Source: Catellatospora citrea (GTDB lineage: Bacteria; Actinomycetota; Actinomycetes; Mycobacteriales; Micromonosporaceae). Taken from it: a DNA stretch of 64,000 bases. The position numbers were made by a program, and so were the translations under genes. Under the pieces are notes generated by a model. That model searched no databases. It was not told where the DNA came from and worked only from the letters and a program-made list of their open reading frames with translations. The stretch's first letter is position 1, and each line of letters opens with the position of its first letter. The stretch covers positions 620,001-684,000 of the forward strand of contig NZ_RAPR01000001.1 of assembly GCF_003610235.1 (NCBI RefSeq), written 5' to 3'. This document shows positions 58,105 to 64,000 of the stretch, piece after piece.

Positions 58105-60684
58105 ATGAGTCCTCGGATCCGACGCCGCAGCACCCCATCCGCGGTCATCGCCGCCGCCTGCGCGGCGACGCTGATCCTCACCGGGCCGGCCGCGTCGGCC
58201 GGCGATCGGGCACCGCACCACGGCATCCCTGCCGTCCAACTCGAACACCTCGACCGCGGCCTGGTCGCCGCGGCCACCACCGACGGCACGTTCCTGAGCT
58301 GGCGCCTGCGCGGCCACGAGGTCACCGGCCACACGGCCACCGGCCTGTCCGGACCGTCCTTCCACGTGTACCGGGACGGGCAGCGCATCGCGACGGTCGC
58401 CGACAGCACCAACTACCTCGACCGCGAAGGCACCGCCGCATCCACCTACCGGGTCGCCGCGGTCGTCGGCGACGCCGAAGTCGATCTCAGCGATGCGGTC
58501 TCGCCCTGGTCGGGCGGCTACCACGACCTGCCGCTGCGCAAGCCGCCCGACGGTGTCACCCCGAAGGGCGAGTCCTACACCTACACGGCCAACGACGTGA
58601 GCGTCGGGGACGTCGACGGCGACGGGCAGTACGAGTACATCGTCAAGTGGGACCCGTCGAACTCCAAGGACGTCTCACAGGTGGGCTACACCGGCCCCGT
58701 CTACGTCGACACCTACGAACTCGACGGCACCCTGCTCCACCGGATCGACCTAGGCGTCAACATCCGCGCCGGAGCCCATTACGCGCAGGTCCTGGTCTAC
58801 GACTTCGACGGCGACGGCCGGGCGGAGATGATGCTCAAGACCGCGCCCGGCACGAAGGTCATCAGGTACCGGCCGGACGGCAGCGTCGCCTTCGAGCGGT
58901 ACATCACGATGCCGCGGCAGGACCGGAAGACCGGCTATGCGCACGGCGACGACTACCGCCTCAGCGCCGCCGGCTACTACGACCACGTGGTCGAGCTGTT
59001 CCTCGGCTGGCACCGGCACCCCGAGGTGCTGGCGGGCCGGTGGCCGGCGACGCTGGAGGATGCGTTCGGCATCCCGCGGGCGTACTCCTATCCGCTGTCC
59101 GCGGCCGATGCGCGGGCGCTGGCCGACTACTTCGTCGACGTGTACGCCCCCGCCCGGAGCACGCGCAACAACCTGCGCGCGTTCGAGGGTTTCATCGTGG
59201 ACGGGCCGGAGTACCTGACCGTCTTCGAGGGCGCCACGGGCCGCGAGCTGGAGACGATCCGGTACAAGCCCGGCCGGGAGGACGACGGCCTGCGCTGGGG
59301 CGACTACGCCATGGCGCGCATCGAGCCCGCCAACCGCGTCGACCGCTTCCTCGCCACGGTGGCGTACCTGGACGGCAGGCGGCCGTCCGCCGTGTTCGCC
59401 CGCGGCTACTACACCCGCACCACGTTGGTCGCCTACCGCTGGAACGGCGAGCACCTGACCGAGGACTGGTTCGTCGACAGCGGCTGGGTGCCGATGAGCA
59501 ACCCGTTCAACGACTCCCCGCACGGCCGGGACGGCACCGACCCCGAGTTCGCCACCCTGACCACCCAGGGCGCGCATTCGCTCAGCGTCGCCGACGTGGA
59601 CGCCGACGGCCGGCAGGAGATCGTCTACGGTGGGGCGACCATCGACGACGACGGCAGCCTGCTCTACAGCTCGTTCGCCCCGCTCCCGCCCGGCAGCGCC
59701 GACCCGGGCGCGGTGGTCCGCCTCGGCCACGGCGACGCGCTGCACGTGACCGACATCGACCCGAACCGGCCGGGACTCGAGATCTACATGGTGCACGAGG
59801 GCGGAACGTTCGCCCCGTACGGGCACACGCTGCGCGACGCGCGCACCGGCGAGGTGATCTTCGGGGACTACACCGGCCGGGACACGGGACGGGGCATGGT
59901 CGGCGACATCGACCCCGCGGTGCCCGGCCTGGAGGTGTGGCCGGCGATGCCGCCCAACGCCGCCGAGCTGGGCATCGGCCTGTTCTCGGCGCACGGCGAC
60001 CTGCTCGGCCCCACCACGCCGGGCACGAACATGAGCATCCGCTGGGCGGCCGACATGACCACCCAGCTCGTGAACGGCACGGCCACCACGGTGCTGCAGA
60101 CGCCGACGATCGACGACTGGCGGCGCGGTCGGCTGCTCAGCGCCGAGGGCACCCTGGCCAACAACGGCACGAAAGGCAACCCCTCGCTGGTCGCGGACGT
60201 CTTCGGCGACTGGCGGGAGGAGCTGCTGCTGCGCACGGCGGACAGCACCGCGCTGCGCATCCACCTGAGCACCGAGGTCACGCACCGCAAGATGTTCACC
60301 CTGATGCACGACCCGCAGTACCGGGCCGATGTGGCTCGGCAGCAGACGTCCTACAACCAGCCTGCGTACCCGAGCTTCTATCTGGGCTCGGACGTCGACT
60401 GGGCGCGCGTGCCGGTGCCCGACCTCTGGGCGCCGGGCAGTGTGGATGCCGTGCGTGACGCCCTGGCGGGATACGTGGCGAGCGGGGATGTGGCCGCGCG
60501 CGAGGCCCCCGGGCTGCGGGCGTTGCTGGCCCAGGCGGATCACCATGCGGCGGGCGGCCGCGCCGATGCGGCAGCCGGCGCACTACGGCGCTTCGTGCAG
60601 CACCTCGATGGGCGGGCAGTCTCGGCGGCAGCCCGAGCGGCGCTGGCGTACCAGGCCGGCACCATCCTTCGCATGCTGTCCTGA
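58105..60684 (+). CDS. secreted rhamnogalacturonan lyase (PL11) with helical C-terminal module
   Basis: The 859-residue protein has a Sec signal (cleavage near ASA at 30-32) and GAGGAGAT before the ATG. An N-terminal beta domain (LEHLDRGLVAAATTDGTFLS; FHVYRDGQRIATVADSTNYL) leads into an eight-bladed propeller with calcium-binding D-x-D-G repeats (VSVGDVDGDGQYEYIVKWDP, VYDFDGDGRAEMMLKTAPGT). PL11 enzymes cleave the rhamnose-galacturonate bond of rhamnogalacturonan I by beta-elimination. Residues about 790-859 form a short helical repeat (ALAGYVASGDVAAREAPGLR). Acts outside the cell; products are probably imported by the neighbouring ABC system. Confidence 0.95.
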   Translation: MSPRIRRRSTPSAVIAAACAATLILTGPAASAGDRAPHHGIPAVQLEHLDRGLVAAATTDGTFLSWRLRGHEVTGHTATGLSGPSFHVYRDGQRIATVADSTNYLDREGTAASTYRVAAVVGDAEVDLSDAVSPWSGGYHDLPLRKPPDGVTPKGESYTYTANDVSVGDVDGDGQYEYIVKWDPSNSKDVSQVGYTGPVYVDTYELDGTLLHRIDLGVNIRAGAHYAQVLVYDFDGDGRAEMMLKTAPGTKVIRYRPDGSVAFERYITMPRQDRKTGYAHGDDYRLSAAGYYDHVVELFLGWHRHPEVLAGRWPATLEDAFGIPRAYSYPLSAADARALADYFVDVYAPARSTRNNLRAFEGFIVDGPEYLTVFEGATGRELETIRYKPGREDDGLRWGDYAMARIEPANRVDRFLATVAYLDGRRPSAVFARGYYTRTTLVAYRWNGEHLTEDWFVDSGWVPMSNPFNDSPHGRDGTDPEFATLTTQGAHSLSVADVDADGRQEIVYGGATIDDDGSLLYSSFAPLPPGSADPGAVVRLGHGDALHVTDIDPNRPGLEIYMVHEGGTFAPYGHTLRDARTGEVIFGDYTGRDTGRGMVGDIDPAVPGLEVWPAMPPNAAELGIGLFSAHGDLLGPTTPGTNMSIRWAADMTTQLVNGTATTVLQTPTIDDWRRGRLLSAEGTLANNGTKGNPSLVADVFGDWREELLLRTADSTALRIHLSTEVTHRKMFTLMHDPQYRADVARQQTSYNQPAYPSFYLGSDVDWARVPVPDLWAPGSVDAVRDALAGYVASGDVAAREAPGLRALLAQADHHAAGGRADAAAGALRRFVQHLDGRAVSAAARAALAYQAGTILRMLS

Positions 60685-60796
60685 CCAGGGAGACGTCATG
60701 TGGGGCCGGTCTCGGGAAACCGGGCCGGCCCCGCACGGCGCGGTCAACGTTCCATGTCGTCACGCCGGCCGCAAGGCCCCGACCGCGAGGTAACCC

Positions 60797-61129
60797 ATGC
60801 CCCGGATCTGCTTCACGCTCCAGGTCAAGCCCGATCGCCTTGCCGAGTACCGGCGCCGCCACGCCCCGGTGTGGCGGGAGATGCTCGACGCGCTGCGCGA
60901 CGCGGGCTGGCACGACTACTCGCTCTTCCTGCGCGACGACGGTCTGCTCGTCGGCATACTCCTGACCGACGACTTCGCCGCGGCACAGGCCGCGATGGAG
61001 GCGACCGAGGTGAACGCCCGCTGGCAGGCCGAGATGGCCGAGTTCTTCGAGTCCGGTCGCCCCGACCATGCCATGCAGGTCCTCACCGAGGTGTTCAACC
61101 TGGACCGGCAACTGGGCGAGACGGCGTGA
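60797..61129 (+). CDS. rhaM: L-rhamnose mutarotase
   Basis: The 110-residue protein starts MPRICFTLQVKPDRLAEYRR, with Tyr18 and His22 in EYRRRHAPVW as active-site candidates, then GWHDYSLFLR and ends MQVLTEVFNL. It interconverts alpha and beta anomers of L-rhamnose. It follows the lyase by 112 bases on the same strand; both serve rhamnose recovery from pectin. Length is normal (about 105). Confidence 0.93.
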   Translation: MPRICFTLQVKPDRLAEYRRRHAPVWREMLDALRDAGWHDYSLFLRDDGLLVGILLTDDFAAAQAAMEATEVNARWQAEMAEFFESGRPDHAMQVLTEVFNLDRQLGETA

Positions 61130-61141
61130 CGGGTCGGCCTC

Positions 61142-61168
61142 CGCCGCTCACGGCACGCGTGAGCGGCG
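61142..61168. terminator. bidirectional hairpin between rhaM and yesL-like gene
   Basis: CGCCGCTCACG (61142-61152) pairs perfectly with 61158-61168, loop GCACG. It overlaps the stop codon of the minus-strand gene and lies 13 bases after rhaM. Confidence 0.7.
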
Positions 61169-61720
61169 CTGCACGGCGACGACCGCGAACGCGACCACGC
61201 CGAGCGACGGGACGAGCAGCAGCGGGAACTGCCACGTCAGCACCGCGGTGAGGGCCACCGCGACGAACACGTGCAGGGCCGCCGACGGGTCGGCGTCCAG
61301 TTGGTCGCGCAGCCCGCGGACCGCGGACCGCCACCCGCCGTCGCTGGTCCATGCCCCGGCCGCCATCACGACGGCGGTGGCGACGATGCCGACGGCGAGC
61401 CGGCCGACGAGTCCCATCACGGTGCCCGCCGGGGTCGGGTCGGCACCCGCGAGTCCGATCGCGAGGATCGCCGCGGTGACCGTGGCCAGCGCGGCCACCG
61501 CGACCGCCACACCGCCCGCGGCGGCCGCCCGGGCATCGCGCCAGAACGCGGCGAAGGGAGATCCCTCGTCGGCGACGTACCGTCGCAGGTGGCCGATGCC
61601 GGCGGCGAGCGCGGCGGGCAGCGTCAGCACGGGCAGCACCAGCAGCGTGACGGCGACGCCGGTCAGCAGCACTTCGCCGAGGAGTGCGAAGCCCCCGCCG
61701 GTGGTGAGCCTGTCCCTCAT
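61148..61720 (-). CDS. YesL/DUF624-like membrane protein
   Basis: The 190-residue protein starts MRDRLTTGGGFALLGEVLLT and has five or so membrane segments. Its ATG overlaps the permease stop as ATGA, so it is the last gene of the sugar importer operon. YesL-type proteins accompany rhamnogalacturonan and other oligosaccharide importers; their exact function is unknown. Confidence 0.85.
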   Translation of the reverse strand: MRDRLTTGGGFALLGEVLLTGVAVTLLVLPVLTLPAALAAGIGHLRRYVADEGSPFAAFWRDARAAAAGGVAVAVAALATVTAAILAIGLAGADPTPAGTVMGLVGRLAVGIVATAVVMAAGAWTSDGGWRSAVRGLRDQLDADPSAALHVFVAVALTAVLTWQFPLLLVPSLGVVAFAVVAVQRRSRVP

Positions 61721-62640
61721 CCCTTCAGGCCCTGGGTGGCGACGCCGCGGATCAGCATCCGCTGGAAGATCAGGAAGAACAGCAGGACCGGGATCAGCGA
61801 CAGCAGGGAGGCGGCGACGGTGGCGCCGTAGTCCGAGGTGCTGGTCGTGTCGTTGTAGAGGCGCAACGCGATCGGCAGGGTGTAGTTCTCCGGTGAGGTG
61901 AGGTAGATCAGCGGCCCGAGGAAGTCGTTCCAGGTCCAGATGAAGCTGAAGATCCCGCCGGTGACCAGCGCCGGTCGCAGCAGCGGCACGACGATCGACC
62001 AGAAGATGCGCGGGTGTCCGGCGCCGTCGATGCGGGCCGCCTCGTCCAGCTCCCGCGGGATGTTCCGGATGAACTGCACCATGAGGAACACGAAGAACGC
62101 CTCGGTGCCGAGGAACTTGCCGATCAGCAGCGGTACGTAGGTGTCCAGCAGGTCCAGCTGGTTGAAGATGATGTACTGCGGGATGATGATCACGTGGAAC
62201 GGCAGGAGCAGCGTTCCGATCATCGCGGCGAACAGGATCTTCGAGCCCTTGAACGCGACGCGGGCGAACGCGTACCCGGCCAGGGCGCTGGAGCCCAGCG
62301 TGCCGACCACGGCCAGGGACGCCACGATCAGTGAGTTGAGCCCGTAGCGCCACAGCGGGATGCCCGCGATGCCGTCCCACACCCGGGCGTAGTTGTCCAA
62401 CGTCGGTTCCCAGGGCAGCAGACCGCTGTTGCGGCCGAACTCGCTCGACGGCTTGAGCGTGGCGAAGAACAGCCAGACGAGGGGGTAGAGCACGACCGCG
62501 GCCAGCGCGAGCAGCAGCAGGTACCACACGATCGTGGTCAGCAGGCCTCGGCGACGCCGGCGCGGTCGGGCCGGACGGCCGGCACGGGCCGTCATCTCGG
62601 CGGTCTGGTGTCCGGGCTGGACGTGCTCGACGGTGGTCAC
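61717..62640 (-). CDS. carbohydrate ABC transporter permease (MalG type)
   Basis: From GTG 62640, which overlaps the upstream permease stop (GTGA), the protein is 307 residues. Six helices follow a basic tail (RPARPRRRRRGLLTTIVWYL). The EAA loop is LDEAARIDGAGHPRIFWSIV. It resembles YesQ/LplC-type permeases for pectin-derived oligosaccharides. It pairs with the MalF-type permease. Confidence 0.93.
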   Translation of the reverse strand: MTTVEHVQPGHQTAEMTARAGRPARPRRRRRGLLTTIVWYLLLLALAAVVLYPLVWLFFATLKPSSEFGRNSGLLPWEPTLDNYARVWDGIAGIPLWRYGLNSLIVASLAVVGTLGSSALAGYAFARVAFKGSKILFAAMIGTLLLPFHVIIIPQYIIFNQLDLLDTYVPLLIGKFLGTEAFFVFLMVQFIRNIPRELDEAARIDGAGHPRIFWSIVVPLLRPALVTGGIFSFIWTWNDFLGPLIYLTSPENYTLPIALRLYNDTTSTSDYGATVAASLLSLIPVLLFFLIFQRMLIRGVATQGLKG

Positions 62641-63647
62641 CGATTGTCTCCCGCGTAGTAGACCCACGACCGGGCGGTCCGGAACATGATCGCTGCGATG
62701 ATCGCGACGACGACCAGGACGACCCAGGCGATCGCCGCCGCGTAGCCCATCTGCATGTCGGCGAAACCGCGCTTGTACATGTAGAGCGTGATGAAGTTGA
62801 GCCGGCCGCCCGGGGCGCCCGAACCGTTGGAGATGATGAACGCCGACCCGAACACCTGGAAGGCGTGGATGGTCTCCAGCAGCAGGTTGAAGAAGATGAC
62901 CGGCGACAGCATCGGCACGGTGACCTTCCAGAACCGGTGGACCGGGCCGGCTCCGTCCACCTGCGCCGCCTCGTACAGCTCGGTGGGGACCTGCTTGAGC
63001 CCGGCCAGGAAGATGACCATCGGGGCGCCGAACTGCCACACCACCAGGATGATCATCATTGGTATGGCCAGGTCGACGTCACCGACCCAGCCACCCAGCT
63101 CGACTCCCAGCACCTGCAGCGAACTGTCGACCGGGCCGTCGCCGGCGAACATCGCCCGCCACACGATCGCCACCGAGACGCTGGCCCCGATGAGGCTGGG
63201 CGTGTAGAACGCGGACCGGAAGAACCCCGAGCCGCGGGTGATCGAGTTGAGCAGCAACGCGACCGCCAGTGCCGCGGCGAGCTTGACGGGCGTGCCGAGC
63301 AGCACGTATTCGAGGGTCACCTGCGCCGAACGCAGGAAGACCGGATCGTCGGTGAACATCCGCACGAAGTTGCCGAACCCGACCCACTCCGGCGGGTTGA
63401 AGATGTCGTACCGGGTGAACGCCAGGTACAGCGAGACGGCCATAGGCCCGACGGTGAGGCCGAAGAACCCGACGAGCCACGGCCCCAGGAACCCGTACCC
63501 GGCGATCGTCTCCCGCCGTGCCGCCGCCGCGGCGCCCCCGGACCTGTGCGGCTCCCCCGCCGGGGACGCTGCGGCCGCACGACGTTGCGCCGTGCGGCCG
63601 GAGTCGCGTGCCGTCGGCGTCCCCGTAGGAGTCGGGACTGTCACCAT
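62637..63647 (-). CDS. carbohydrate ABC transporter permease (MalF type)
   Basis: The 336-residue protein starts at ATG 63647 after CGGAGAAC. A disordered Ala/Thr-rich N-terminus of about 45 residues precedes six helices. The EAA motif is LYEAAQVDGAGPVHRFWKVT. It lies between the solute-binding gene and the MalG-type permease and forms the channel with the latter. Confidence 0.93.
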   Translation of the reverse strand: MVTVPTPTGTPTARDSGRTAQRRAAAASPAGEPHRSGGAAAAARRETIAGYGFLGPWLVGFFGLTVGPMAVSLYLAFTRYDIFNPPEWVGFGNFVRMFTDDPVFLRSAQVTLEYVLLGTPVKLAAALAVALLLNSITRGSGFFRSAFYTPSLIGASVSVAIVWRAMFAGDGPVDSSLQVLGVELGGWVGDVDLAIPMMIILVVWQFGAPMVIFLAGLKQVPTELYEAAQVDGAGPVHRFWKVTVPMLSPVIFFNLLLETIHAFQVFGSAFIISNGSGAPGGRLNFITLYMYKRGFADMQMGYAAAIAWVVLVVVAIIAAIMFRTARSWVYYAGDNR

Positions 63648-63698
63648 TGTTCTCCGCTCGTTCTGGTCCGACGGGTGTGCGCGATCAGCGTCCGGTGC

Positions 63699-64000
63699 CT
63701 ACTTCTTGAGGATCGTGTCCATCTCACTGAAGAACTGGTCCACCGCCTGCTCGACGGTGACCGTGCCCAGGCCGAGCTCCTCGCCCAACTGCCGGAACTT
63801 CTCCTCGATGGAGCCGTAGCCCACCACCGGAACCGGCGGCGCCGCACCCAGACGGTCCTTGATCGAGGTCTCGTAGTCGAGGATCTTCTGCGACAGCGGG
63901 TCGAGCTTCACGCCGGCCAGGTGCGTCGAGGACGCCGGCAGGCCCCGGTTGGTGCCGAAGACCGCACCTGCCTCCTGGCTGTTGAGCAGGAAGTCGACCA
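63699..64000 (-). CDS. sugar ABC transporter solute-binding protein, C-terminal end (runs off the right edge)
   Basis: The last 99 or so codons of a family-1 extracellular solute-binding protein: LLNSQEAGAVFGTNRGLPAS, then LDPLSQKILDYETSIKDRLG and AVDQFFSEMDTILKK-stop. The frame is open to the window edge. It is the first visible gene of the importer operon, 51 bases upstream of the MalF-type permease start. Confidence 0.9.
   Translation of the reverse strand, partial: VDFLLNSQEAGAVFGTNRGLPASSTHLAGVKLDPLSQKILDYETSIKDRLGAAPPVPVVGYGSIEEKFRQLGEELGLGTVTVEQAVDQFFSEMDTILKK

Overview
The window is very GC-rich DNA with GTG/TTG starts, many four-base ATGA/GTGA gene overlaps, and abundant TetR, MarR, BTAD and ABC-sugar genes. 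It looks like the chromosome of a filamentous actinobacterium; a Micromonosporaceae-like soil organism is my inference from gene style, not from a marker gene. No rRNA gene, phage, transposase or CRISPR array is visible.

Layout. 1-10.4 kb: the N-terminal part of a large secreted DNRLRE-type protein, a degenerate BMP-like membrane protein, a BTAD regulator overlapping a methyltransferase/carboxymuconolactone-decarboxylase fusion, a DinB protein, two small exported proteins and two unknown genes. 10.6-14.5 kb: a two-gene unit, a Trypco2 protein followed by a 1205-residue trypsin-STAND/NACHT-WD40 protein, resembling NTP-dependent conflict systems of multicellular bacteria. 15-18.2 kb: a sugar ABC importer. 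18.5-31 kb: a redox cluster (LLM-FAD/BBE fusion, alcohol dehydrogenase, aldehyde dehydrogenase, two paralogous metallo-beta-lactamase-fold proteins, MFS exporter, aldo/keto reductase) with one MarR and two TetR genes. Shared palindromes tie the genes together: TTGTnnnACAA three times, GTCGGACACnGTGTCCGAC twice, and GAGG-N4-CCTC three times.

31-42.5 kb: membrane proteins, GNAT, MFS, a spermidine-synthase-like protein, an MDR reductase, a solitary PstS and an ABC exporter operon. 42.5-49.7 kb is a decaying stretch. It holds a DUF429 gene, a TOBE/HTH regulator and a quinone oxidoreductase that each keep both ends but lack the middle; an orphan modA; a tRNA-Lys-like gene whose anticodon loop holds about 55 extra structured bases; and a TetR gene preceded by an almost canonical tetracycline operator. 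49.8-58 kb holds stress and resistance genes (DUF899, APH-type kinase, SDR, Ohr, MFS, HutD, GlxA-type AraC).

58-64 kb is a rhamnogalacturonan utilisation locus: secreted PL11 lyase, L-rhamnose mutarotase, and on the other strand a YesL-like protein, two permeases and the C-terminus of a solute-binding protein. A TTGACA promoter and a GAAAGCGCTTTC operator precede the lyase, so extracellular pectin cleavage, import and rhamnose handling are probably co-controlled.

The most interesting items are the interrupted tRNA, the Trypco2/trypsin/STAND/WD40 pair, the cluster of 'both ends kept' gene scars, and the shared-operator network of the redox cluster.
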